Origin: JAKAWQ01 sp963840545
GTDB lineage: Bacteria; Pseudomonadota; Alphaproteobacteria; Acetobacterales; Acetobacteraceae
Direction: 5' to 3'
NCBI GenBank assembly: GCA_963840545.1
Contig: CAWIZE010000001.1
Coordinates: 744,001 to 808,000, forward strand
DNA length: 64,000 bases
A program made the position numbers and the translations under genes. Positions 42,906 to 51,395 of this stretch are shown piece after piece (the stretch's first letter is position 1; each line of letters begins with the position of its first letter). The notes below the pieces were generated by a model. It was given only the letters and a program-made list of their open reading frames with translations, was not told where the DNA came from and made no database searches.

Positions 42906-43236
42906 GAACTTCCATCATCCCGCAGGTCCCGGCGGCCCCAGAAGCACACCCCAGAAACACACCCCAGAAACACACCCCAGAAACACACCCCAGAAACACA
43001 CCGAAGAAGCGCACCGACCTGACCGTCGCGGCCCGAGGCTCCCGCGCGTTCGGCGCTCGCCTGGCTGAAGCGCGTGCGGCGATGGAGGCGCTGGCCGCGT
43101 CGCTACCGCCCGAAGAGCTCAACCGCGTCGGGTTCCGCCTCTATGAGCGGTTCCGGCCTGAGTCCCCGAGGGTGTGAAGGGATGGGGCGCCAAGGGCGAG
43201 CTGCAGATCGAGCGGATCAGGGAGGCGAGGGCGTAG
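42902..43236 (+). pseudogene. Conserved small protein, frameshifted and with a repeat at its 5' end
   Basis: The readable core, KKRTDLTVAARGSRAFGARL through LNRVGFRLYERFRPESP, continues in another frame as GVKGWGAKGELQIERIREAR and ends at TAG 43234-43236. Adding one C to the CCCC run at 43164-43167 joins them. I do not know a named family. The 5' end is made of a 13-bp tandem repeat (PRNTP-like translation), so the original start may be lost; TTG 42902 is only formal. Confidence 0.5.
42937..43001. repeat. 13-bp tandem repeat, five units
   Basis: Five head-to-tail units of CCCAGAAACACAC (first unit CCCAGAAGCACAC), starting at 42937, 42950, 42963, 42976 and 42989. It is A+C rich on this strand, unlike the surroundings. 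It shares the 13-base period with the array at 24438-24541 but not its sequence. Confidence 0.92.
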
Positions 43237-43355
43237 CGCCCACGCCATGAACGAGCTCGACGTCCGGCGGGCCGCCCGGCTGCTTCGCGAGGAGCCTGGC
43301 ATCCTCGCGGAGGATCGGGCCCGAGACCGGCATCGCCCGGCCGAGGCCCGGGATC

Positions 43356-43625
43356 TTAATTCCGGCGCCGGTGCTCGAAGTCGGCATCGTAGATCTCACC
43401 GATTTCCCAGCGTCCCAGCCTCATGTCAGCGAGGTCGCGGTCGCTGAGACGGTGAAGCCGGGACTTCTCCCCGCTGCAACGAAGGTGTTCGCGGATGCGA
43501 ACGAAAATCGCAAAGGGATTCACCCGTCCGGCCAGGGCTGCGCCGAACTGACTTCTTTGAGCCGGGTGGCCCGCAGCGGGTGCATCCGCGGAGAAGGGCT
43601 GTCCGTATGGGGTGCTCATTGCCAT
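43356..43625 (-). CDS. DUF1127-like small protein
   Basis: 89-residue protein whose C-terminal half, LHRLSDRDLADMRLGRWEI, matches the DUF1127 pattern of small proteins often involved in RNA or phosphate/stress regulation in alphaproteobacteria. The ATG at 43625 follows a clear GGAG (AGAGGAGAAACAGACCC then ATG). It is isolated in the accessory region, between two degenerate stretches. Confidence 0.75.
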   Translation of the reverse strand: MAMSTPYGQPFSADAPAAGHPAQRSQFGAALAGRVNPFAIFVRIREHLRCSGEKSRLHRLSDRDLADMRLGRWEIGEIYDADFEHRRRN

Positions 43626-44189
43626 GGGTCTGTTTCTCCTCTGGTGCGGCGTGAAATCCCCGGTTCGAGTGAACGCGCCTCGGCTGCGGGTGCGGTTGGG
43701 TCCGCCGATGCGGTTACCAGATCGTGGCTTGGCGACTGGCCGGCGGCGTCACGCCGTTATCGTCCTGCATTTGTAGACGGATCGATGTCTCAACGATGTG
43801 AGGCGTCTCACAATGAATGGAGGCACCACCGGGCTCCGCGCGCTGCCCGACCGTCACGTGGCGGCGAAAACAAAGCCGCCCGAATGCCGCTCGACCAGCA
43901 CGGCTTTCTCGCCGAGCAAGTGGCGTTGGATTGCCCGATGGACCTGACCGGCGAGCGCAACCTGGAGGGGTGTTCGGTCTGGCGCCGGGTCCAGGCGCCG
44001 ATCCGAGAGTTGGGGCGGACCGAGCGGCGGGAGGGGGAAAGCGCGCACTGAGGCACGGCGCAAGTTCTTGGTCGGCCGCCTCGAACTGTAAGACTTCACA
44101 ACATCCGCACCTGTGAAGCTGCCATTACGCAACTGTGAAGAGCGAAGAAGCCCCCCGGCCTGGGCTCCGGAAGCGGCACGGCGGTGACC
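43626..44189. other. Stretch without a convincing gene
   Basis: About 560 bases between the DUF1127 gene and the orphan antitoxin gene. Reading frames on both strands exist but show no family motif or start signal. A small inverted repeat TGTGAG four bases CTCACA lies at about 43797-43812. The toxin expected after the antitoxin gene (reading leftwards from 44189) is not recognisable here. Confidence 0.5.
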
Positions 44190-44444
44190 TCACTTCAGAA
44201 GGTCGTCGAGTCCCGCCTGTTCCGCGTCCATCTCCGCTCGCCGCACCGCATCCACCACCACCGAGGCGGCGCCCACGGTCCGATGGGTCCGCCGTGCCGC
44301 GGCCACGAGCCAGTCGTAGTGATCCGCCGACATCAGCACCAGCGCGCGCCGTCCGTGCCGAGTGATCTCCACCGGCTCCCGCTGCGCCTGATGCTGGAAC
44401 TCGCCGAATTTGCGCTGAAACTCAACGGCGGTCGTGCGAGCCAT
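44190..44444 (-). CDS. Phd/YefM-type antitoxin, no toxin partner
   Basis: 84-residue protein MARTTAVEFQRKFGEFQHQA, followed by EPVEITRHGRRALVLMSADH, the Phd/YefM N-terminal DNA-binding fold. The C-terminal part is hydrophilic and would neutralise a RelE/ParE or Doc toxin, but none follows. The ATG has GGAG two bases before it, close spacing; an in-frame ATG 48 bases upstream is possible. A strong promoter lies upstream. Confidence 0.82.
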   Translation of the reverse strand: MARTTAVEFQRKFGEFQHQAQREPVEITRHGRRALVLMSADHYDWLVAAARRTHRTVGAASVVVDAVRRAEMDAEQAGLDDLLK

Positions 44445-44487
44445 GGCTCCTTCGGTCGCAGAACAACAGAATATCTGAATTGTCTGC

Positions 44488-44516
44488 ATTATCCCAAAAC
44501 AGACCGAGAGTGTCGA
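44488..44516 (-). promoter_or_regulatory. Strong sigma-70-like promoter for the Phd-type gene
   Basis: On the minus strand, TCGACA (44516-44511) and GATAAT (44493-44488) are separated by exactly 17 bases, each one mismatch from consensus. A short inverted repeat CAGA three bases TCTG (44467-44477) lies between it and the start codon and may be an operator. Confidence 0.65.
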
Positions 44517-44645
44517 GGGCAACCGCTCTCGGCGGTCCAGGGCGATCGGCGCCGGCAGTCGTGCCCCCACGGCTTTGCGCGATGGGGCCGCTCGGCGCCG
44601 GAGCCCCCGACCAATACGCCGACCTGACGCGGACCTGACGCCGCC

Positions 44646-45095
44646 CTACGGCACCACCACGCTCCACTCCTCGCGCCCGCCCAGCAGCGCGCGGATCGCC
44701 CCCGCCTGCCGCTCCAGCGCCGCGCGCAGCACCGCATCCGCCGGCAGTCCCCCGGCGATCAGGATCGCGCCGTCAGGCCTCAGCGCCAGCCGATGCCAGC
44801 CGCCCTGCTCCACCGCCTCGATCACCTCGCGCGCGCTCATCCGCGCCGCCGCCGCGCGGCATTCGGCCTCCTCGGCAGCACGCCGCGCGACCGCGGCCCC
44901 GCTTCTCTTCTCCGCCTCGTCTGCCTCGATCCGCCGCCCGCATTCCTCGAGCAGCCGCGCGCACTCGGCCTCATCGCCCGCGAACCGCGCCGCGACGAAC
45001 CGCTGCTCGAGCCCGGCGCGCCACGGCCCGGGGCTCAGCCCCCGCGCGACCGCCATGCCGATCGTCCGGTCGAATTCCTGCGAAAGATCCAGCAT
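44646..45095 (-). CDS. Hypothetical protein
   Basis: 149-residue protein from an ATG with AAGGA nine bases upstream (MLDLSQEFDRTIGMAVARGL). The middle is rich in Ala, Glu and Arg (about 60-100) and probably helical. The C-terminal part, LALRPDGAILIAGGLPADAV then ALLGG, resembles the short beta-hairpin plus helix seen in TubC-type docking segments, but I am not confident. Codon use is like the core genome. Confidence 0.65.
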   Translation of the reverse strand: MLDLSQEFDRTIGMAVARGLSPGPWRAGLEQRFVAARFAGDEAECARLLEECGRRIEADEAEKRSGAAVARRAAEEAECRAAAARMSAREVIEAVEQGGWHRLALRPDGAILIAGGLPADAVLRAALERQAGAIRALLGGREEWSVVVP

Positions 45096-45242
45096 CGCCG
45101 TCCTTCCCTCGCCCCGCCCCGCATCCCGCCCCGCACCGTCGTACAGCCGGTCTCCCCACTGAAGCCACCCGGGACAACGCACGCCCGCCCTCCGTCCCGG
45201 GACAAGCCGCGCCCGCGCCCTGTCCCTCCCTGCTCGGCCTCC

Positions 45243-45576
45243 TCACACCCCGATCCGCAGCAGCGCCGCCGCGTTCCCGAACGCGACGCGCGCCCGCACC
45301 TCCTCCGCGAGCTTCGTGCTGTCCATGAACTTGCCCGCTACCTCGGATACCTCGAACGGGTAGTCGATCGAGAACATCACCCGCCCCGCCCCCAGCGCCG
45401 GCTTGCCGCTCTTGAAGTAGGGAAGCAGCGCCGGGGTGATGAAATGCTCCTCGAGCGCGATCTTGGAGCGGGCGACGGTCGGGTTCTGTGCCGCCCCCCG
45501 TGCGGCGGCGCCGGCCGCAACCGCGGCCGACGCGGGCGGCCGACGCGGCGAGAACGGCGCGGCGGGTCGCTTGCAT
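45243..45576 (-). pseudogene. Amidohydrolase (ACMSD/gamma-resorcylate decarboxylase type) with internal deletion
   Basis: The N-terminal family segment KIALEEHFITPALLPYF is followed almost at once by the C-terminal segment RVMFSIDYPFEVSEVAGKFM and NAAALLRI. Family members carry some 250 residues between them, including metal ligands, so most of the catalytic core is deleted. The Tat-like signal start (MQATRRAVLAASAA) is in another frame because 13 bases (GCGGCCGACGCGG, 45523-45535) are tandemly duplicated at 45536-45548. Removing one copy gives a continuous signal peptide. The gene is certainly non-functional as a decarboxylase. Confidence 0.85.
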
Positions 45577-45700
45577 GGCACTCGCGGATGGTTCGGGTCG
45601 GACGATGTTCGCAGACCCGCACCCTGGACGAGTGGCTTGCGCGCGCCGAGAGCCGTTTTACGGCCGCCGCCCCCATTGCCGCCAGCGGGACAAGACGCGC

Positions 45701-46327
45701 TCAGCCTTTGTCCCGGGACGTGGCGGCAGCGCGCGCTGTCCCGCCCCGCCGCATCCGCTTGAGCGCCTGGGCGATCGCCGTTTCCCGCCGCTCCTCGCCC
45801 ACGGAAACGGCGAAAGCGGCGCGGATGAAGCGCACCGCGGCGCCGTCGTTCGAGGGCGCGTAAACCCGCCCGGGATTGGCCTCCTTCATCGCCGCGAGGA
45901 AGACGCGAAAGAGCCCCGCCGCCTCCTCGTGCCAGCTGGGCCCAGGCGCGGCCTTCGCGGCGAGAGTTGGAAGAATCTGCTCCAATGCCGCACGCGCGGC
46001 GCGCACTTTCCGCGCCATGACTGCCCGTTCACGAAGCCCCGGCTCGCTCATGGGAAGGCTCGGAACCCGCGCGATATCACTTTGAAATTGCGCATGAATT
46101 GTCTCAAGCCTCGCGAGCTCCGCGAGCACCGTCAAGGCCGCCCGGGCGGCCCCCGGGGCGCCCGCTTCGCCCACTTTGCTCGCGGGCGGCCGCGCCCTTC
46201 TCAGCCGCAGGAACTGCAGCCACGTCGCGGCCTCGCGGCACGCCTCGATCCCCGGAACCTTGTCCTCGCCGCGCAAAATCTCGCGAAAAATCGCCCTGAC
46301 CGCCGGCGCCGTGATCTCGCCCGTCAC
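45701..46327 (-). CDS. Hypothetical protein
   Basis: 208-residue protein, starting at a GTG that overlaps the oxidoreductase stop by four bases, so it is probably translated with it. It is largely helical by composition (ACREAATWLQFLRLRRAR; ERAVMARKVRAARAALEQIL) without cysteines, signal peptide or membrane helices. I do not recognise the family. The tight overlap argues it is a real gene. Confidence 0.7.
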   Translation of the reverse strand: MTGEITAPAVRAIFREILRGEDKVPGIEACREAATWLQFLRLRRARPPASKVGEAGAPGAARAALTVLAELARLETIHAQFQSDIARVPSLPMSEPGLRERAVMARKVRAARAALEQILPTLAAKAAPGPSWHEEAAGLFRVFLAAMKEANPGRVYAPSNDGAAVRFIRAAFAVSVGEERRETAIAQALKRMRRGGTARAAATSRDKG

Positions 46328-47301
46328 GCGGCGGGGATGAGGCCCGAGGCGACCGCGCGGGCGCGCGAGGCATCCATGCTCTCCGCCACCATCAGCGCCG
46401 CCGCCAGCGCCCGCCGCCCCGCCGCGGCATCGACCACGATCGGCCCCTCGCCGCGCACCGCGGCGAAGAACGCGGCATGCTCGGCGGCCAGCGAATCATG
46501 GTCCTCCCACGAGCTTTCGGTCATCGCGAAGCCTTCGAGCCCGGGCAGCGGCAATCCGGGTCCGCCGCGCCCGATCATGAACAGCTTCCGATTGACGAAA
46601 TCGAGCGAGATGTAGCCCTCGCGCGCGAAGAGCCGCATCCGCCGCTCGGTCCGGAGCGAGATCCGGCTGGCCGTTACCGTCGCCACGCAGCCATTGACGA
46701 AGCGCACCCGGGCGTTGGCGATGTCCTCGCTCGCGCTCGCGACCGGCGCGCCCACCGCATCGACGCTCTCGATCGGGCTTTCCACCAGCGCGAGCACCAG
46801 GTCGAGGTCGTGGATCATGAGGTCGAGCACCACCGAAACATCGGTGCCGCGCTGCTTGAAGGGCGCGATCCGGATCGCCTCGATGTAGAGCGGCTTCTGC
46901 ATGTGCTCGGTGAGCGCGCGGAAGGCCGCCGAGAACCGCTCGAGGTGGCCGACCTGCAGCACGGCCCGCCGCTCCGCCGCCAGCCCGACCAGGATGTCCG
47001 CCTCGGGCAGCGTCGCTGCGATCGGCTTTTCGACGAGCACGTGCCGGCCGGCCGCCAGCGCCTGCGCGGCGAGCGAAAAATGCGCCTCCGCCGGGGCAGC
47101 GATGATCACCGCCGCGCAGGCGGCGAGGAGCTCGGGCCAGGAGAGCGCGGGCGCGCCCGTCTCCCAGCCGAGCGTCCGCGCGCGCTCGGCGTCCAGGTCA
47201 TGCACGCCGGCGAGCCGCACGCCCGGGCCGGTCGCGGCCTTGAGCGCGTGGAAGCGCCCGAAATGCCCGCATCCGGCAACGCCCACGGCAATGTCGGTCA
47301 C
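46324..47301 (-). CDS. Gfo/Idh/MocA family oxidoreductase
   Basis: NAD(P)-dependent sugar or sugar-nucleotide dehydrogenase of 325 residues. The N-terminal Rossmann motif is GVAGCGHFGRFHA, the conserved EKPIA follows at about residue 93, and the C-terminal half contains the family's beta-sheet domain. The GTG at 47301 has GAGG upstream; TTG 47319 is possible. The GHFGRFHALK start recalls the alphaproteobacterial members near lipid A genes (GnnA-like), but no lpx genes are here. Confidence 0.88.
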   Translation of the reverse strand: MTDIAVGVAGCGHFGRFHALKAATGPGVRLAGVHDLDAERARTLGWETGAPALSWPELLAACAAVIIAAPAEAHFSLAAQALAAGRHVLVEKPIAATLPEADILVGLAAERRAVLQVGHLERFSAAFRALTEHMQKPLYIEAIRIAPFKQRGTDVSVVLDLMIHDLDLVLALVESPIESVDAVGAPVASASEDIANARVRFVNGCVATVTASRISLRTERRMRLFAREGYISLDFVNRKLFMIGRGGPGLPLPGLEGFAMTESSWEDHDSLAAEHAAFFAAVRGEGPIVVDAAAGRRALAAALMVAESMDASRARAVASGLIPAA

Positions 47302-47308
47302 GTCCGCC

Positions 47309-48565
47309 TCACCTGCCAAGGCGGGCTCGGTTGGCGCGCGCCAGCACCGCCTCGAACAGCACCTGGCAGCCCGCTTCGGCCTCCTCCGGGCGCATGCTCT
47401 CGGCCTCGTTGTGCGAGAGCCCGTCCTTGCAGGGGGTGAAAATCATCGCGCTCGGCACGCGTTGGGCGACATAGACCGCGTCGTGCCCCGCCCCCGAGAC
47501 GATTTTTCGCGACCTGTATCCGAGCCTTTCGGCGGCCGCGCGCACCAGCTCGACGCACCCGGGGTCGAAGGGCTGGGCGGGAATGCGAAAGAGCTCGGTG
47601 AGCGCGAATTCGAGCCCGTCGGCTTGGGCGAGCGCTGCCGCCTGCTCGGAAAAAACCGCGCCGATCCGCTCGATCGCCGCCGCGTCGGGGTGGCGGAACT
47701 CGACCGCGAAGCGGACCTCGCCCGGGATCACGTTGCGGCTGTTGGGATAGACCTGGATCTGCCCGACCGTCCCGCGCCCGTCCTCGCCCTCGCCCCGCAT
47801 CAGCCGCTCGACCAGCAGGATGATCCGTGCCGCACCGCTCAGCGCGTCGCGCCGCCGGGAGGGCGGCGTCGTCCCGGCATGCGATTCGCGGCCCGTCAGC
47901 ACGGCGTCGTACCAGATCTGCGCCTGGGCGCCGGTGACGATGCCGATCATCCGCTCCTCGGCCTCGAGGATCGGCCCCTGCTCGATATGCAGCTCGAAAT
48001 AGGCGTCCGCCGGAAAGGCGGCGGCGGGAATCGTTCCGCGATAGCCGATTTCGTCGAGCGCCGCGCCGACGCTCACCCCCTCCGGATCGCTCAGCGCATA
48101 GGTCTTCTCGAGCGGATAGACCCCCGCCCAGACGCCGCTGCCCATCAGCGAATGGCCAAATCGGCTGCCCTCCTCGTCGGTCCAGTTGACGAGCTCGAGC
48201 GGGGCCTCGGTCTCGATCCCGAGATCGTCCAGCGTCCGCATCACCTCGAGCCCGGCCAGCACCCCGAGCGCGCCGTCGAATTTGCCGCCCGAGGGCTGGC
48301 TGTCGAGATGGCTGCCGAACAGCACCGGCAGCCGCGCCGGGTCGCGCCCGGCGCGGCGGGCGAACATGTTGCCCATCGCATCGACCCGCACGCTGAGCCC
48401 CGCCGCCTCGCAGAGCGAGCGGAAGCGCTCGCGCCCGGCGCGGTCCACGTCGCTGAGCGCGAGCCGCCGCACGCCGCCTTTGGGCGTGGCGCCGATCTCC
48501 GCCATCCGCATCAGCTCGTCCCACAGGCGCCTTGGGTCGATCCGCTGGTTGGTGCTGCCGCTCAC
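47309..48565 (-). CDS. Zn-dependent amidase/N-carbamoyl-L-amino-acid hydrolase type
   Basis: M20-family hydrolase of 418 residues, starting at GTG with GAGGGG upstream. Zinc ligands are visible: His86 (FGSHLDSQPSGGKFDGALG, with Asp97), Glu131/132 (NWTDEEGSRF), the ELHIEQGP histidine and the C-terminal LSHNEAE histidine. These are the marks of hydantoinase/carbamoylase and ureidoglycolate-type enzymes. It may cleave an N-carbamoyl or ureido amino acid. Stop to start distance to the oxidoreductase gene is seven bases. Confidence 0.9.
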   Translation of the reverse strand: MSGSTNQRIDPRRLWDELMRMAEIGATPKGGVRRLALSDVDRAGRERFRSLCEAAGLSVRVDAMGNMFARRAGRDPARLPVLFGSHLDSQPSGGKFDGALGVLAGLEVMRTLDDLGIETEAPLELVNWTDEEGSRFGHSLMGSGVWAGVYPLEKTYALSDPEGVSVGAALDEIGYRGTIPAAAFPADAYFELHIEQGPILEAEERMIGIVTGAQAQIWYDAVLTGRESHAGTTPPSRRRDALSGAARIILLVERLMRGEGEDGRGTVGQIQVYPNSRNVIPGEVRFAVEFRHPDAAAIERIGAVFSEQAAALAQADGLEFALTELFRIPAQPFDPGCVELVRAAAERLGYRSRKIVSGAGHDAVYVAQRVPSAMIFTPCKDGLSHNEAESMRPEEAEAGCQVLFEAVLARANRARLGR

Positions 48566-48646
48566 GTCGTCCCCTCGACCCGATCGCCGGCGCATCTTGC
48601 CCGCCGGGCCGCTCTCTGCAAGCCTCGTTCGGGCAAGGAGGCCCCG

Positions 48647-49117
48647 ATGCCAGTGACCTCGCGCCGCTCTCTCTTCGCCGGGGTCGCCGCAAGCGCCGGC
48701 GCGGCGCTGCTCGCGGGCTGCGCGCTGCCCAATCAGCGGACCTTCGGCGCGGCGCGGTACCTGCCGCCGGTGCCGCCCAAGCCCCCCGCCGTGCCCAAGC
48801 CGCCGCCCTGGCCCGGGCCGCCGCCGCTGGCGACGATCCGCTTCGACAATCCCGCGGCCGACTATGTCGGCCCGCTGCGCAAGGCGATCGCGGCGGCCGA
48901 GGCGGTCAAGCCCGACGCCGAGTTCGCCGTGGTGGGCGTGGCGCCGGCGACCGGCGCGCCGGACGCCCAGGCCGCCGCGGCCGCCGCGGCCGCCGACGCC
49001 GCGCGGGCGGTGATGCAGGCGATCGAGCGGATGGGCGTGCCCTCCGGGCGGCTGCTGCTGGCGACCCGCACCGATCCCTCGACCGACGAGCAGCTCGTCG
49101 AGGTCTATGTCCGCTAG
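48647..49117 (+). CDS. Putative lipoprotein with OmpA-like C-terminal pattern
   Basis: 156-residue lipoprotein: RRSLFAGVAASAGAALLAGC gives a lipobox ending at Cys near residue 24, preceded by an excellent AAGGAGG site. A proline-rich linker follows (about 40-58). The rest (TIRFDNPAADYVGPLRKAIA; MGVPSGRLLLATRTDPSTDE; VEVYVR) has the spacing of an OmpA/peptidoglycan-binding-like fold, but this is weak. It is divergent from the carbamoylase gene. Confidence 0.78.
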   Translation: MPVTSRRSLFAGVAASAGAALLAGCALPNQRTFGAARYLPPVPPKPPAVPKPPPWPGPPPLATIRFDNPAADYVGPLRKAIAAAEAVKPDAEFAVVGVAPATGAPDAQAAAAAAAADAARAVMQAIERMGVPSGRLLLATRTDPSTDEQLVEVYVR

Positions 49118-49177
49118 AGTGGGATGGGATCGCTCGCGCTCTCCCACCCCACTCCAGCTCTTTGTTTGATCGCGTGA

Positions 49178-50104
49178 TTGAGACCTACGGTGTTCCACCT
49201 TCGGTCATCACGCTCTGGAACCATCGGCGTGCGTCCGGCCGGGCGGGCGGAGGGGCTTGGGCTCCTCCTCTGCACCGTCATCGCATGGGGCCTCAACTGG
49301 CCGGCGCTCAAGCTCCTGCTCGAGCACCTGCCGCCCTTCTCGATGCGCACGGTGACGGCGGTCGCCGCGGGGACCCTGGTGATGGCGTTGGCCGCCCTCC
49401 GCGGCGAGCGGCTGATGCCCCCGCGCGGGCAGTGGCGGCGCCTGATGCTCGCCGCCTTCCTCAACTACACCTCCTGGCTCGGCTTCGTCTCGGTCGCGCT
49501 GGTCTGGCTGCCCGCCTCGACCGCCGTGATCATCACCTACACCATGCCCGTCTGGGCGATGTGCCTGGCCTGGCCGGTGCTCGGCGAGCGGCCGCGCCCG
49601 CTGCCCCTGGTCGGGCTCGCGCTCGGCATCGGCGGGGTCGCCGCCGTGCTCGATGGCGGCCGCGCCGCGATCCCGCCCGGCGCGTGGCCGGGCGTCGCCG
49701 CCGCGTTCGCCGCCGCGGTGCTGTTCGCGCTCGGCTCGGTGGTGACCAAGCGCGCGCCGCTGGCGATGCCGCCGCTCGCCCTGGTGGGCTGGCAGATCCT
49801 GCTCGGCATCGCCCCGATCGCCGTCCTGGCACTCCTCTTCGAGCACCCCGACTTCGCCGCCCTCGGCGCCCTCGAATGGCTCGCCCTCGCCTACACCGCC
49901 TTCGTCGGGCTGGTGGTGTCCTATCTCTGCTGGTTCCGCGCCCTGAAGTTGCTTCCCGCCTCGGTCGCGACCACCGGCACGCTCCTCGTCCCCGTCGTCG
50001 GCGTCTTCAGCTCGGGGCTGCTGCTCGGCGAGCCGGTCGGCCTCGCCCAGCTCCTCGCACTCGCGCTGACCATCGGCGGGGTTGCGCTCGCCGCCAGGAG
50101 CTAG
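49178..50104 (+). CDS. EamA/DMT family permease
   Basis: Transporter of up to 308 residues with about ten hydrophobic segments in two EamA halves; the first membrane helix is GLGLLLCTVIAWGLNWPALK. The formal start is TTG at 49178; a GTG at 49229 (291 residues) fits the family length equally well. It shows no close similarity in sequence to the permease at 13483. The next gene starts 13 bases later. Confidence 0.87.
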   Translation: MRPTVFHLRSSRSGTIGVRPAGRAEGLGLLLCTVIAWGLNWPALKLLLEHLPPFSMRTVTAVAAGTLVMALAALRGERLMPPRGQWRRLMLAAFLNYTSWLGFVSVALVWLPASTAVIITYTMPVWAMCLAWPVLGERPRPLPLVGLALGIGGVAAVLDGGRAAIPPGAWPGVAAAFAAAVLFALGSVVTKRAPLAMPPLALVGWQILLGIAPIAVLALLFEHPDFAALGALEWLALAYTAFVGLVVSYLCWFRALKLLPASVATTGTLLVPVVGVFSSGLLLGEPVGLAQLLALALTIGGVALAARS

Positions 50105-50116
50105 ATAACCCTGCCC

Positions 50117-51316
50117 ATGGACAAGGCGATGGATATCGCGGCGCGGCCCCTGATCCGCCTCCGGCCCGGGGCGGATCGCCGCCTCAAATCCGGCTACCCC
50201 TGGGCGTTCAGCAACGAGATCGCGATGAGCCCGGAGCTGCGCGAGTTCCCGGCCGGCGGCCTCGTGCGCCTCGAAGGCGATGACGGCGTCCGCTTCGGCA
50301 CCTGCTTCTTCAACCCCCACAGCCTGATCTCCGCCCGCCAGCTCGACCACGACCCCACCGCCGAGATCAATTCCGGCTGGGTCCAGCTCCGGCTTGCCGA
50401 GGCCGCGAGCCTGCGCGCCCGCTTCTTCGCGACGCCCTTCCATCGCCTGGTCCATGCCGAGGCGGACCGCCTGCCGGGGCTGATCATCGACCGCTTCGGC
50501 CCGCTCGCCGTGGTCCAGGCGAACACCGCCGGCATGGACCGGCTGCTGCCCGAGATCACCGCGGCGCTGGAGGCGCTGCTGCCGCTCACCGCCGTGCTGG
50601 CGCGCAACAACTCCGCCATGCGCGGGCTCGAGGGGCTGCCCACCGAGGTGCGGCTGCTGCTCGGCGCCCTGCCCGCCGACCTCGTCGTCGAAGAGGGAGG
50701 AATAAGCTTTCCGATCGATCCCCAGGGGGGCCAGAAGACCGGCTGGTTCTACGACCAGAAGGAGAGCCGGGACCGGATCGCGGGGCTGGCGCGCGGCGCC
50801 CGGGTGCTCGACCTCTTCTGCCACACCGGCGGCTTCGGCCTCCGCGCGGCCGCCGCCGGTGCCGAGCGGGTGCTGCTGGTGGATAGCAGCGCCGCGGCGT
50901 TGGCGCTCGCCCGCGAGGCGGCCGGGCGGAACGGGCTCGCGGTCGAGTTCAAGCGCGAGGATTGCTTCGCCGCGATGGCCGACCTCGCCGCGAGCGGGAG
51001 AAAATTCGACATCGTCGTCGCCGATCCTCCGCCCTTCATCCCGGCGCGGAAGGACCAGGCGGCGGGCCTGCGTGGCTATGGGCGGATGGCGCGGATGGCG
51101 GCGGCATTGGTGGCGCCGGGCGGTTTTCTCTTCGTCGCCTCGTGCAGCCACCACGCCGCGCCCGACGCCTTCGCCGCCGCGATCGCCCACGGCCTCGCCC
51201 GCGCCGGGCGGACGGGGCGGACCCTGCATGCCGGCGGCGCCGGGCCCGACCACCCCATCCACCCGCATCTGCCTGAGAGCGCCTATCTCAAGACGCTGCT
51301 GATCCAGCTTTTTTGA
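50117..51316 (+). CDS. Class I SAM-dependent rRNA methyltransferase, RlmI-like
   Basis: 399-residue methyltransferase with an N-terminal PUA-like region (LIRLRPGADRRLKSGYPWAF, then GGLVRLEGDDG) and a C-terminal Rossmann domain with motif I VLDLFCHTGGFGLRAA and motif IV DIVVADPPPFIP. This is the RlmI architecture (23S rRNA m5C1962). The ligand-binding GQKTGWFYDQKESRDRIAGL segment is typical. The ATG at 50117 is used; 50129 is another in-frame ATG. Confidence 0.9.
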   Translation: MDKAMDIAARPLIRLRPGADRRLKSGYPWAFSNEIAMSPELREFPAGGLVRLEGDDGVRFGTCFFNPHSLISARQLDHDPTAEINSGWVQLRLAEAASLRARFFATPFHRLVHAEADRLPGLIIDRFGPLAVVQANTAGMDRLLPEITAALEALLPLTAVLARNNSAMRGLEGLPTEVRLLLGALPADLVVEEGGISFPIDPQGGQKTGWFYDQKESRDRIAGLARGARVLDLFCHTGGFGLRAAAAGAERVLLVDSSAAALALAREAAGRNGLAVEFKREDCFAAMADLAASGRKFDIVVADPPPFIPARKDQAAGLRGYGRMARMAAALVAPGGFLFVASCSHHAAPDAFAAAIAHGLARAGRTGRTLHAGGAGPDHPIHPHLPESAYLKTLLIQLF

Positions 51317-51395
51317 CCCGCCTTTGCGCGACGGGGCGTTGCCGCTGGCCGCGAAGCCGTCTATGGCGGGCGGCCCCCCAACAGGAAGACGCGGG

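Noticed and set aside
43660..43690. GGTTCGA-containing segment as a tRNA T-arm
   Set aside because: No acceptor stem, D-arm or anticodon arm can be formed around it.
43854..44132. 92-residue minus-strand frame downstream of the Phd-type antitoxin gene, considered as its toxin
   Set aside because: TTG start without ribosome site and no RelE/ParE/Doc/PIN motif.
49118..49177. Short spacer before the EamA gene as a small RNA or terminator
   Set aside because: Contains an imperfect GTGGGA/TCCCAC pair (about 49119-49147) but no clear T-tract or promoter.
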